Below, one piece after another: positions 16,661 to 25,853 of a DNA stretch of 36,290 nt; position 1 is the first letter of the stretch, and the number at the start of each line of letters is the position of its first letter. This DNA comes from Flavobacteriaceae bacterium (GTDB taxonomy: Bacteria; Bacteroidota; Bacteroidia; Flavobacteriales; Flavobacteriaceae), in the NCBI GenBank assembly GCA_024743095.1, contig JANSXF010000045.1, forward strand, positions 1-36,290. The letters are read 5' to 3'. The notes under the pieces were generated by a model. The model was not told where the DNA came from, ran no database searches, and worked only from the letters and a program-made list of their open reading frames with translations. The position numbers and the translations under genes are program-made.

Positions 16661-17515
16661 TTAGTGATACTTTTTGGCAACCTGTTTTGAAGTTCCCAAA
16701 CCTTCGATTCCCAATTCAACAACATCACCTGGTTTAAGGTATTTTGGTGGGTCAAAACCTAGTCCGACTCCAGCCGGGGTTCCAGTTGATATAATATCGC
16801 CCGGCAATAATGTCATGAATTGGCTGATATAGCTCACCACCTCTTGCACATTGAATATAAAATCCGATGTATTGCTGTTCTGAAGGGTCTCACCGTTAAG
16901 TTTTAGCCATAGGTCTAGATTATTGGGGTCTTTTATTTCATCGGCAGTAGCGATAAAAGGCCCAATGGGGGCAAACGTATCACAGCCTTTTCCCTTACAC
17001 CATTGCCCTTGTTTTTCTATTTGGAAAGCCCTCTCGCTATAGTCGTTGTGCAATACATACCCAGCTACATGATCCATGGCATTGGCTTCTTCCACATAAC
17101 TTGCTTTTTTTCCTATAACCACTCCCAATTCAACTTCCCAGTCAGTTTTTTCACTGTTTTTTGGAATAACAACATCGTCATTGGGCCCAACGATTGCAGA
17201 AGTGGCCTTAAAGAATACCACGGGTTCTTTAGGGATTGCCATACCACTTTCTTCGGCGTGCTTGGCATAGTTGAGTCCCACACAGACGATTTTGGACGGG
17301 CGGACCAAGGGTGCTCCAAGCCGTTCACTCGGTAAGACAATGGGACTTTCATCCTGATTTCTATCCAACCAGCATGCCAGGCGTTTTATCCCTTCTGTCC
17401 CAAAGAAATTCTCGTCATAGTCTTCGCCAAATGCTGTAATGTCAATCCAAGTACCATCTTCTAATTGCACTCCGGGTTTCTCTTCCCCCTCTTTTCCAAA
17501 TCGTATTAATTTCAT
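16661..17515 (-). CDS. FAH-family hydrolase, candidate 2,4-diketo-3-deoxy-L-fuconate (or rhamnonate) hydrolase
   Basis: A 284-residue fumarylacetoacetate hydrolase family enzyme. Metal ligands are visible at Glu127, Glu129 ('TDWEVELGVVIG') and Asp158 ('YVLHNDYSER'), followed by 'GQWCKGKGCDTFAPIGPF' and 'ISTGTPAGVGLGFDPPKYL', all typical of the Xanthomonas-type sugar-acid branch of the family. In that pathway the enzyme splits 2,4-diketo-3-deoxy-L-fuconate into pyruvate and L-lactate. The flanking SDR and lactate dehydrogenase support this reading. Related family members act on ureidoglycolate or aromatic breakdown products, so the substrate is inferred from context. Confidence 0.85.
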   Translation of the reverse strand: MKLIRFGKEGEEKPGVQLEDGTWIDITAFGEDYDENFFGTEGIKRLACWLDRNQDESPIVLPSERLGAPLVRPSKIVCVGLNYAKHAEESGMAIPKEPVVFFKATSAIVGPNDDVVIPKNSEKTDWEVELGVVIGKKASYVEEANAMDHVAGYVLHNDYSERAFQIEKQGQWCKGKGCDTFAPIGPFIATADEIKDPNNLDLWLKLNGETLQNSNTSDFIFNVQEVVSYISQFMTLLPGDIISTGTPAGVGLGFDPPKYLKPGDVVELGIEGLGTSKQVAKKYH

Positions 17516-17565
17516 TATTTATTAAAGTTTATGTTCTAATGTTTAACTTTCCGGACAGCCGTCTG

Positions 17566-18342
17566 TCAACTGTTCAATTTTATAAATCCACCGTCGATTG
17601 GAAAATCGGTCCCTGTAATAAAAGAGGCCTCATCCGAACACAGGTAAAGTGCCAGGTCTGCTACCTCTTCGGGTTTTCCCATTCGCCCAATAGGCTGTGT
17701 CTTGGACAGTTTGTCGAACATTTCCTCCTCCTTTCCTGGATAGTTTTTTTGGATGAATCCGTCTACGAAGGGAGTATGTATCCTCGCGGGCGAGATGCTG
17801 TTGCATCGAATTCCGTGTCCGATATAATCCTTGGCCACAGAATAGGTCATGGTCAATATTGCGCCCTTACTCATGGAATAGGCGAACCTATCCTGGATGC
17901 CTACGGTCGAAGCGATAGAGGCCATATTGATGATGACACCTCCTTTTTCCTTGATTTTCGGAATAAGGGCGTGCATACAATTATATGGGCCTTTTACATT
18001 TACGCTATAGATTTTGTCCAAATCTTCCGTGGAAGTGTTTTCAATATTTCCAATGTGGGCAATGCCCGCATTGTTTATAAGTATGGAAATTTCATGTTTT
18101 GCGGTGATTCGATCAATAACCTCAATGACCTGGGTCTGATCTACCACATTGCATTGGTATGCAAAAGCAGTTCCATTCTGTTCACTAATATATTTTACGG
18201 TTCTTTCAGCATTTTCGATACTGAGTTCCAGAATGTGAACCGTTGCCCCCTGTTTTGCGAAAGTGTTAGAAATAGCCTTCCCAATTCCGCTGCCGCCGCC
18301 CGTTATAATCGCATGCTTTCCTTCTAAACTGAACTTTATCAC
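17566..18342 (-). CDS. SDR dehydrogenase, candidate 2-keto-3-deoxy-L-fuconate (or rhamnonate) dehydrogenase
   Basis: Short-chain dehydrogenase of 258 residues: TGGGSGIG at 14-21, NNAG at 90-93, catalytic Ser142, Tyr155 and Lys159 (YSMSK). The acidic residue after beta-strand 2 (Glu39) points to NAD rather than NADP. The C-terminus 'SFITGTDFPIDGGFIKLN' is classical. The start is a GTG at 18342; no ATG precedes the Rossmann motif in frame. It lies 50 bp upstream of the FAH gene on the same strand. In the known route it would oxidise the C4 hydroxyl of the 2-keto-3-deoxy acid to make the FAH substrate. Confidence 0.87.
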   Translation of the reverse strand: MIKFSLEGKHAIITGGGSGIGKAISNTFAKQGATVHILELSIENAERTVKYISEQNGTAFAYQCNVVDQTQVIEVIDRITAKHEISILINNAGIAHIGNIENTSTEDLDKIYSVNVKGPYNCMHALIPKIKEKGGVIINMASIASTVGIQDRFAYSMSKGAILTMTYSVAKDYIGHGIRCNSISPARIHTPFVDGFIQKNYPGKEEEMFDKLSKTQPIGRMGKPEEVADLALYLCSDEASFITGTDFPIDGGFIKLNS

Positions 18343-18439
18343 ATTTTTATTTTTTATTGTTTTTGAAATTTGAAAACATCGTTCAAAACCTTCATCGTCA
18401 TCTAAAATCTCTTCCAGATGTTTATTTATACTTCAATTT

Positions 18440-20179
18440 CTAGTGTTGTTCTTCCTGTGTACCATTCCTAACCCTTGCCACTTCTCTCTCTTGAACTCCT
18501 CCAACATTTTCGTTTAAATTCATCCGGATGTACGTTAATACCTTAGCAATATCCTCGTCACTCAAAAAGTCCATTTTTGGCATAACATCATCGTATGTCT
18601 TTCCATTTACTGTTACAGGTCCTTCAAGGCCTTCCAATACCGCTTTTATCAATCTGGTTTTATCCCCAGTCACCCAGTCTGATCCTGCCAATGGGGGATA
18701 ACGGCTCCCATCTCCTTTGCCATCTGCTTGGTGACAAGCAATGCAATAAGTATTATAAATTCTTTGACCCTCATCTGCCAAACGATAAGAAAGATTGTCA
18801 TTGATTTCATGAGGATCCCTGATATGTGTCAGTGCTTTCCGCTCTTCCATCTTGCTTAACTGACTTTCACTAAAATCATCCTTATCACCTCTGTAAATGA
18901 TTCGCCAGATTTTCCCTTTTCGGCTATCACTAACATACAATGAACCATCAGGTCCCATGGCAAGCCCCATAGGCCGATATTCAGCAGGTCCCATACCATC
19001 CTTATACGATTCTCCAATAAATCCATCAGCAAAAATTTCAAAGGATTTTGAAAATTCTTCATTTATATATGGCACAAAACATATAACAAAACCTCCTGTA
19101 GGATATGGAGCTCGACGACCACCACCATGAAAAGCTATAAAAGCCCCATTTTTATAACGATCTGGAAATTGATTTCCCGTGTAAAAGAAAAGATCATTTG
19201 GCGCCCAATGCCCGGGAAAACCGATAATGGGATTTGTTAGTTCACTCACTTTTACCTCTAAATCAACATCTCTGTATTCTGGAGACACCACTCTTTTATT
19301 TTGTATCTGATCATAATAGTAATAAGGCCAGCCTCCATTGGCTCCTTCTTTAATTTCAAGAAATTCTTCAGCTGGCAACATTGCACTTTCCCATTCTGAA
19401 TAAAGGGATGGCCATATTCTATGCATATCGTCCCTTCCATGCTCTAAAACTAATAAACTATTAGTGGTATGATTCCAATCCATGGCAATTCCGTCTCTAA
19501 GTCCAGTTGCATATCTAACCCCATCTTGCTGAGTCTGATTGATTTTATCAGCATCAAACTTCCAAATGCCTGCATGCTTTTCCAGTTCAAGACAGGGATA
19601 TTGACCTGGGCTAAGAGGAGTTCTATCTTCTTCTTGACAATTATCAGTTAATGACCCGAAATTGACATACATATTTCCATCGTCATCAAAGGCAAGAGTT
19701 TTAGCTATATGTGAAGTATAAATTTCATATTTGAGAACAACTTCCCTTTTGCTTTTCGGCACTAATGTACCAGGGGTTATTTTCTGCCTGTAAACAGCGT
19801 CTTTAGTACTATAAAAAATGTACCCATTGTAAATTCTCATACTTGTTGGGCCATAACCTTCCTCTGCGGGATAATCCCCAAAATAGGCGATTTTATCTCC
19901 CTTACCGTCTCTGTTTGTATCTCTGATAGCTACATTGCCTGAATCTTGTTTAGCACTTGTAAGCTTAACATAAATATCTCCATTGTCATTCACGGCCAGA
20001 TGTCGGGCATTGCCAATACTATCTACCACAACCAAAGCTTCAAACCTGTCTGGCAAGAAAAGTCCTCCATTGTCTATATCGCCTTCTGGCAGGTTTGATT
20101 CCTTATCACAGCCCGTAAGGAAAACAAGTGTTATGGAAATCCATAATAGTTTGGAGAAGTATATTTTTAATGATGACAT
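18440..20179 (-). CDS. PQQ-type sugar (sorbosone-like) dehydrogenase fused to cytochrome c, lipoprotein
   Basis: A 579-residue lipoprotein (signal ending LTGC, Cys24) expected to face the periplasm. Residues about 45-440 form a six-bladed-propeller sugar dehydrogenase of the L-sorbosone/glucose dehydrogenase type, with 'YATGLRDGIAMDWNHTTN', 'GANGGWPYYYYD', 'DLFFYTGNQFPDRYKNGAFI' and 'AMGPDGSLYVSDSRKGKIWR'. Residues about 465-560 are a class I cytochrome c domain with CIACH (near 478-482) and a Met ligand in VMPKM. It would oxidise a sugar to its lactone and pass electrons to the respiratory chain. No PQQ synthesis gene is in the window. It lies between susD and the sugar-acid genes, 97 bp before the SDR gene. 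Confidence 0.85.
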   Translation of the reverse strand: MSSLKIYFSKLLWISITLVFLTGCDKESNLPEGDIDNGGLFLPDRFEALVVVDSIGNARHLAVNDNGDIYVKLTSAKQDSGNVAIRDTNRDGKGDKIAYFGDYPAEEGYGPTSMRIYNGYIFYSTKDAVYRQKITPGTLVPKSKREVVLKYEIYTSHIAKTLAFDDDGNMYVNFGSLTDNCQEEDRTPLSPGQYPCLELEKHAGIWKFDADKINQTQQDGVRYATGLRDGIAMDWNHTTNSLLVLEHGRDDMHRIWPSLYSEWESAMLPAEEFLEIKEGANGGWPYYYYDQIQNKRVVSPEYRDVDLEVKVSELTNPIIGFPGHWAPNDLFFYTGNQFPDRYKNGAFIAFHGGGRRAPYPTGGFVICFVPYINEEFSKSFEIFADGFIGESYKDGMGPAEYRPMGLAMGPDGSLYVSDSRKGKIWRIIYRGDKDDFSESQLSKMEERKALTHIRDPHEINDNLSYRLADEGQRIYNTYCIACHQADGKGDGSRYPPLAGSDWVTGDKTRLIKAVLEGLEGPVTVNGKTYDDVMPKMDFLSDEDIAKVLTYIRMNLNENVGGVQEREVARVRNGTQEEQH

Positions 20180-20710
20180 TTATAATATTTTTATTTATAG
20201 ATTATTGGTAAATATTTTAGTGGTTTCTCTTGCCCTTACACTCAATAAATGTGAAATCATCTATTGTACTTAACTATAGTTTTAGGTAGACAATCATTCC
20301 TAAATCTATCCTATTTACTTCTCTTTTATTCCTACCCCTTAATGAGTTTTAAAAAAAATTCTGGAGACAAATTCTCAAATAAAGACATAGAAAGGGTTGC
20401 TCCCTTTACGGAAGTTATTGCACATGACGGTATGCTATTGGTAAAAAATAGAGGTTGCTTATGTTAGTGCTGAATATTCCAAAACCACAATATTTTAGAT
20501 AGCTATATCATAGGAACCTTATGTCCATGAATAAAAAACAGGTTGACTTAACAGAGTGAATACAATTTATCATTCTGAAATTCAAAATTCATAAAATTGA
20601 TGCGATAATTTTATCGTGCTCCACTTTTAATCGAGAGTGTTTCTCTCAACATTTTGTTACATCAACCTGTTCTACTGCAACTAAACTAAAACAACAATGG
20701 ACTACGTGAT
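20180..20710. other. Gene-poor gap between susD and the PQQ dehydrogenase
   Basis: These 531 bp hold no gene I can support. A plus-strand frame at 20342-20467 (41 codons, ending in GCLC) is unrecognised and opposite to the operon. The right half contains a 17-bp inverted-repeat pair and a small hairpin, listed separately. Confidence 0.5.
20537..20671. repeat. 135-bp segment bounded by 17-bp inverted repeats (MITE-like)
   Basis: AACAGGTTGACTTAACA (20537-20553) is the reverse complement of 20655-20671 with two mismatches; the outer 10 bp are perfect. The inside is non-coding and AT-rich, with a hairpin CGATAA-TT-TTATCG at 20603-20616. I find no target duplication, so a mobile origin is only a possibility. 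Paired regulator sites are the alternative. Confidence 0.45.
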
Positions 20711-22285
20711 TTATATTCCAAAATTGGTATCAAGCTCTCCTTGTGGTATTGGAAAAAAGTAATGGCTTGCATTAACTGGTTGAGTTCCGTATTTAGCCTG
20801 AAACTCAGGGTTTAGAGTTTCTTCCAGTATTCCCCATCTTTTAAGATCTCTGAATCTTGAACCTTCGCCCATTAACTCAATTTCCCTTTCACGTTTCAAA
20901 AGCTCAAACACCTCACTATCAGAATAGTTCGCCGCGTTGTACTCAAAGATGCCGAAACGTCTACGAACCCTATTAATAAAATCGACACATCCTGGCGCAT
21001 TTCCTTGCATAAGCTGGATTTCAGCCCTCATAAGCAAGACATCAGCATACCTCATGATCCTAACGTTATTACCCGAAGCGGCCCCACCTGCACCCGGACC
21101 AGTTTCATCAGGTCTGGTCTCTCTATTGTTTTTCTTTTTCCAGAAATATTGTAAGCCTTCAAAGTCATATGGACGATTCGGATTTTCTGGACAATAATCA
21201 CACCATGTATCATCTCCTGCCACACCTCCATAAAAGGTTTCCGCTCCTCTTGGGTCAATAAATTCCGCACCAGACTCATCATCGTAGATAAAAACCTCAG
21301 TCTTCTCTGGCTGGAATTTCCAGTTAGGCCATCCGTTCCAACTATGTAATTGTTGCATCATATTGTTCAAAAACGGAGCTGAACCACCTTCTACATTGCT
21401 AAACATTGCGGAACTACCACCTTGACCTGCATATGTACATTGGAACTCAAAGACACTTTCAATGTTATTTTCATTGATTTCCCCAAAATTGTACAGATAA
21501 TCCTCAGCAGGTAATAAATCATAATGCCCTTCCAATTTAGCCAATTCAATTTCTGCTTCTGGAAGTCTATCATTATACAAGTATAATTTACCAAGTAAAC
21601 CTGTCGCCGAGCCTTTGGTCGCCCGGCCCAGTTCGGTGTCGGGAATATCTCCAACCTCTTTTAAAAGCGATTGGGCTATTTTTAAATCACTTTCGGCCAC
21701 GGCCCAAACATCTTCGGCACTACTCAGTGGAGCATCAACATTCTCAGATTGATCAAAGCTCAACCTGAGTGGTACATCCCCCCATAAATTAGCTAAATTA
21801 AAATAGGCCCAGCCTCTCAAAAAATAAGCTTCGCCCCGTGATCGAATCACTAAGTCATTGGAATCATTTTCTGCCAAATAAGCATCAGCTGAATCAATGA
21901 CCAAGTTGGACCTCAAAATCATCATATAATACATTCTCCAAAGGTTTTCAACTGTGCGGTTGAATTGATTATGCTGATACGCCCTCATTTGAATAATTGG
22001 AACTTCGTGGTAACTCCCTAAAGCTCCGGCAGTCGCCTCTGTTTCATTGCCCAATACGTCCCAAATTTCAGGCCATTGGTAGCTTCCTATCCAATGTTGA
22101 AAAAATGCCGCATAGGCTGCATTGGTGCCCTGAACAATTTGATCTGGAGTTTTGAAATATGTCTCTAGTGTAAATTGTTCCGGATTACTCAGTTCTAAAA
22201 CTTCCTCGTCACATGAAGAAAAGGTTAAAAAGAAAAGGACGAATACCCCTATCATTTTAAACTTGATGTTTGTTATCGTTTTCAT
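20711..22285 (-). CDS. SusD/RagB-like outer membrane lipoprotein
   Basis: Surface lipoprotein of 524 residues that captures the ligand and forms the lid of the SusC channel encoded just upstream (10-bp gap). The signal ends in FSSC (Cys25) followed by acidic DEE. The body shows the alpha-helical SusD fold, with 'RSRGEAYFLRGWAYFNLANL' and 'GSATGLLGKLYLYND' (TPR-like helices), and C-terminal 'RFRDLKRWGILEETL' and 'YFFPIPQGELDTNFGI', the usual ending of the family. Ligand unknown; the pathway context suggests a sugar or oligosaccharide. Confidence 0.95.
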   Translation of the reverse strand: MKTITNIKFKMIGVFVLFFLTFSSCDEEVLELSNPEQFTLETYFKTPDQIVQGTNAAYAAFFQHWIGSYQWPEIWDVLGNETEATAGALGSYHEVPIIQMRAYQHNQFNRTVENLWRMYYMMILRSNLVIDSADAYLAENDSNDLVIRSRGEAYFLRGWAYFNLANLWGDVPLRLSFDQSENVDAPLSSAEDVWAVAESDLKIAQSLLKEVGDIPDTELGRATKGSATGLLGKLYLYNDRLPEAEIELAKLEGHYDLLPAEDYLYNFGEINENNIESVFEFQCTYAGQGGSSAMFSNVEGGSAPFLNNMMQQLHSWNGWPNWKFQPEKTEVFIYDDESGAEFIDPRGAETFYGGVAGDDTWCDYCPENPNRPYDFEGLQYFWKKKNNRETRPDETGPGAGGAASGNNVRIMRYADVLLMRAEIQLMQGNAPGCVDFINRVRRRFGIFEYNAANYSDSEVFELLKREREIELMGEGSRFRDLKRWGILEETLNPEFQAKYGTQPVNASHYFFPIPQGELDTNFGI

Positions 22286-22295
22286 ATATTTATTT

Positions 22296-25200
22296 TTAAA
22301 GACTTATTTGAATTCCTAAAACAACTGTCCTTGCTGCAGGAGGAGTAAATTGATTTACCCCACGTACAAGGTTTTCCCCACCAATTTCTGGGTTGAATCC
22401 ATCGTATTTTGTAAGCGTTAGCAAATTTTCGCCACTTGCATATAACCTAAATCTGGACATTCCGAATTTGGTTGTAAGTTCATCAGAAAAAGTGTAGCCT
22501 AGAGACATAAGCTTCAACCTAAGATAACCAGCATCCTGGACCATGAGAGTAGATGGTCTTGTGTTTGCGACTGCGTCCCCACTTAGAGCCCTTGGCTGTA
22601 CACCGTTGCCTGGCTCAGATTCACTTCTCCATCTATTGAGCACAATGGTCTCCTGATTCAAGATCCTAACCCCTGCACGATTCCATTTATAACCTTCGTC
22701 GTAAATGTCAACATTTGCTGCTCCTTGCCAGAACATATTAAAATCAAATTGCCCAATATTTAAACTGGCATTTACCCCAAAGAGATGCTTAGGAATCGGG
22801 TTCCCGATCATGGTGCGATCATCACCATCAATTTTTCCATCACCGCTTAAGTCTCTAAATCTAACATCCCCCGCACTGGTAGAGGCTTCTTGGAAATAAT
22901 CGTGGCCATTTGCTACTGCGTCGGCATTTGCAGCATCAATTTCTGCTTGTGTCATATAAATACCGTCTGCTTCGTATCCATAGAAATATCCTATTGGCCT
23001 GCCCTTTTCTGTTCTTGAAACTCCTGAAAGAAAGGGTTGTCCAAGCCCTAAACCAGTAACCACATTTTCCTGAAATGTATAATTAGCACTGATGTCATAG
23101 CTTATTTTTTCTCCTATATCCCCTCTTTTGCCAAGTAAAAATTCAAAACCTTTGTTACTAACAGAAGCTGCATTTACAATGGCATTTCCATCAATGGTTC
23201 CTCCATCCTGCCCAGATCCATATCCTAAGGACAATGGGCTAGGTACTGCAAAGAGTATATCATCAGTTTGCTTCTCAAAATACTCGACAGTACCAGTAAG
23301 GGTATTGTTGAACAGTCCGAAATCCACACCAACAGTCAACGATTCCGTAGTTTCCCATTTGATTTCAGGAGAGGCATTTTGCACCACCGAGGCACCTTGT
23401 TGATACTCCTGATTGATGCCTAACGGGTATCCCACGCCCTGAGAGAATACAGAAGATAGATAACGGTATTGCCCAATGGCATCGTTACCCGATTTACCCC
23501 AACCAGCTCTCAATTTCAACTGATTGATCACTTCATTGTCTCTTAAAAAGGACTCCTCGTCCAATTTCCAGGCTAGGGACAAAGAAGGGAACTTACCCCA
23601 TCTATTGTTCGGTGAAAAGTTAGGTGAAGCATCTGCTCGCATATTAATAGTCATAAGGTATTTACTCTTAAAACCATAATTTATCCTTCCAAAATATGAT
23701 AGTCTTGAATCAATGAAAAGATCTTGGGTGGGTTGCATTGGACTACCTGCCACACTAAGTAATTTTATTTCGTTTGTGGCGTATCCAGTAGCACCTATGC
23801 CTATTCCTCCACCTTGAACACCATCTTGCCAAGTATTACCCAACAAAGCTGAAACATTATGGTCACCAAACTGTTTTGTATAATTAAGATAGGACTCCAC
23901 TATTGGTGAATAGAAATAAGAACTGCTTTCCAACATCGTATTAACATTATGGCTCCCTGCAGAAACATATTCATCCTGCCATTGAAAAAATCGCTCAAAA
24001 TCGCCCTTCAAACCTGCTTGGATCGTGTAACTAAACCCCTTAAAAGGTTTAATTTTTAAATTAAGCTGGGCCTGGTAAGCCAACGTATTGGTCTCGGGAT
24101 TTACTTTGTTTGGAATAGTCAAGGGATTGGATACATCTGAAGCGTCATTAATTCTATCCACATCCGTATAACCTCCTATTTGATTCTCATCATAAATTTC
24201 TTTGTAGGGCATATATCCCAACATACCTATATAACTAGGGCTTGCCCCTTTAATTGTTTTATAACTAAGTGCCGCATTGACGTTCAAATCGAGCCATGGC
24301 TTTATTTCAAAACTATTCTTGGTCCTGAGGTAAGTTGCTTTGTTAGAGGAACCAATAATAATGTTCTCGTCGTCTCGATGGCTGACTCCAAAATAATAGG
24401 TCGCTTTCTCCGTACCTCCTGAAAAACTAGCGTTGACCTCCGAACTATGACCTGTTTGAAAAATTAGGTCTTGCCAGTCATTTCTATCAATCCTCACTTC
24501 ATCTGTAAGTAATTTAGGAGGAATGTTCTGTCCAGCATTGTTAAGAGCATCATGCACATAATCAATATATTGGTTCGCATTCAACACATCTCTTTTATTG
24601 GTGGTTGATTTCAAACCACTCCAAAAATTCACATTTACCTTCATGGCTCCCTCACGACCACTTTTGGTAGTTACCAATATTACTCCATTAGCTCCACGTG
24701 ACCCGTAAATTGCGGTGGATGATGCATCCTTCAACACCTCAATGTTCTCAATATCATTAGGGTTAACCGTAGATAAATCTCCTCCAAGGAAACCATCTAT
24801 AACCACTAGTGGGTCCGTATTGTTAAACGTAGTTATACCACGGATACGAATTTTACCGCCCGTCGCATCCACACCTGGTGCACGTCCTTGTATAAGTCCT
24901 GCTACGCTTGTTGCTTGACGGTCTCCCAAGTCTTCTGATGAGATTGAGGCAACTGCACCTGTCAGGTCACTTTTTTGAACAGAACCATAACCAACGACTA
25001 CAATTTCGTCCATGGCCACCGCACTTTCCGCCAACATAATCGATAAAGTGGTCTGGCCATTAAGAGTTATTTCTTGGGTCGAATATCCTATGTAAGAAGA
25101 TACCAGTGTCGCATTTGCATCCGATACATTAATGGAAAAATTACCATCAAAATCGGTCTGTACACCATTTGTGGTTCCCTTTTCAAGGATACTTGCACCA

Positions 25201-25673
25201 GCAAGGGGAATTCCGTCTGGATCAGTTACGTTTCCCGTAACTGTGAACTGAACCATCATGTTCATAACTGGCACAGGATATATAATCGGCTTCTTAGCGT
25301 TTTTCGCCTTTTGATCCCGCCATAAAACAACTTGGGTGCCCTTTACCTTATAATTGGTTTCGGTATTCAAGAATAACCGATTGAGTACTTTTTCAATATG
25401 CTCTTTCTGTATATGAAGGGATAGTTTTCTTTGAAGGTTTACATGTTCGGTATTATAAACGAAGTTAAACTTTGTTTTTGATTCAATATCATCTAAAATT
25501 TCCTGTACAGAAACATTTTCAACGTTCAATGTGACCTTTGTCTTTTGGGCATAACTGTCATTAGCGTGTAATCCAACCAATGCAGTAAACAATAACAATA
25601 CGGTCAATTTCATTTTTAAGTCAAATTTCAACAAAGTTGCACTCAACTCGGAGTGGTTGAAGATTTTTTTCAT
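22296..25673 (-). CDS. SusC/RagA-like TonB-dependent receptor with STN domain
   Basis: Complete outer membrane transporter of 1125 residues. Signal region 'MKLTVLLLFTALVGLHAND' begins about residue 21. An STN domain (about 50-110, 'VTLNVENVSVQEILDDIESK') is followed by a carboxypeptidase-like domain (about 145-225, 'VTGNVTDPDGIPLAGASI'), a TonB box (DEIVVVGYG), a plug (about 235-350, 'IENIEVLKDASSTAIYGSRG'), and a barrel ending 'RTVVLGIQISL'. The STN domain fits signalling to the anti-sigma factor encoded 180 bp upstream on the same strand. It pairs with the SusD gene 10 bp downstream. A strong hairpin lies in its leader region. Confidence 0.96.
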   Translation of the reverse strand: MKKIFNHSELSATLLKFDLKMKLTVLLLFTALVGLHANDSYAQKTKVTLNVENVSVQEILDDIESKTKFNFVYNTEHVNLQRKLSLHIQKEHIEKVLNRLFLNTETNYKVKGTQVVLWRDQKAKNAKKPIIYPVPVMNMMVQFTVTGNVTDPDGIPLAGASILEKGTTNGVQTDFDGNFSINVSDANATLVSSYIGYSTQEITLNGQTTLSIMLAESAVAMDEIVVVGYGSVQKSDLTGAVASISSEDLGDRQATSVAGLIQGRAPGVDATGGKIRIRGITTFNNTDPLVVIDGFLGGDLSTVNPNDIENIEVLKDASSTAIYGSRGANGVILVTTKSGREGAMKVNVNFWSGLKSTTNKRDVLNANQYIDYVHDALNNAGQNIPPKLLTDEVRIDRNDWQDLIFQTGHSSEVNASFSGGTEKATYYFGVSHRDDENIIIGSSNKATYLRTKNSFEIKPWLDLNVNAALSYKTIKGASPSYIGMLGYMPYKEIYDENQIGGYTDVDRINDASDVSNPLTIPNKVNPETNTLAYQAQLNLKIKPFKGFSYTIQAGLKGDFERFFQWQDEYVSAGSHNVNTMLESSSYFYSPIVESYLNYTKQFGDHNVSALLGNTWQDGVQGGGIGIGATGYATNEIKLLSVAGSPMQPTQDLFIDSRLSYFGRINYGFKSKYLMTINMRADASPNFSPNNRWGKFPSLSLAWKLDEESFLRDNEVINQLKLRAGWGKSGNDAIGQYRYLSSVFSQGVGYPLGINQEYQQGASVVQNASPEIKWETTESLTVGVDFGLFNNTLTGTVEYFEKQTDDILFAVPSPLSLGYGSGQDGGTIDGNAIVNAASVSNKGFEFLLGKRGDIGEKISYDISANYTFQENVVTGLGLGQPFLSGVSRTEKGRPIGYFYGYEADGIYMTQAEIDAANADAVANGHDYFQEASTSAGDVRFRDLSGDGKIDGDDRTMIGNPIPKHLFGVNASLNIGQFDFNMFWQGAANVDIYDEGYKWNRAGVRILNQETIVLNRWRSESEPGNGVQPRALSGDAVANTRPSTLMVQDAGYLRLKLMSLGYTFSDELTTKFGMSRFRLYASGENLLTLTKYDGFNPEIGGENLVRGVNQFTPPAARTVVLGIQISL

Positions 25674-25729
25674 AATTTTAAAAAGTTATTTGGTGGTTTA
25701 GCATAATAATTTGCCATACCGCTTTTTTT

Positions 25730-25769
25730 AACCGGAAAATGTTAGCGCATTTTCCGGTTTAGTTTTTTT
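25730..25769 (+). terminator. Strong rho-independent terminator on the plus strand, ahead of susC
   Basis: Arms AACCGGAAAATG (25730-25741) and CATTTTCCGGTT (25748-25759) form a perfect 12-bp stem with a 6-nt loop. On the plus strand a T-rich tail (TAGTTTTTTT) follows; on the minus strand the tail is A-rich. It therefore looks like a terminator for plus-strand RNA, although both flanking genes (anti-sigma and susC) are on the minus strand. Confidence 0.75.
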
Positions 25770-25853
25770 GGAAAGCGAATGACGATTCTGAATTTTCAAA
25801 TCATAGGCATTGCAGTTATTTGTTTGGTTATACTTTAGTTTTATTTTTAACTT

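Noticed and set aside
17539..18327. 262-codon plus-strand frame opposite the SDR gene
   Set aside because: It lies entirely over a clear SDR with all catalytic motifs, so it is a shadow.
20342..20467. 41-codon plus-strand frame ending in GCLC
   Set aside because: Too short, unrecognised, and opposite to the operon. Kept only as a remark in the gap entry.
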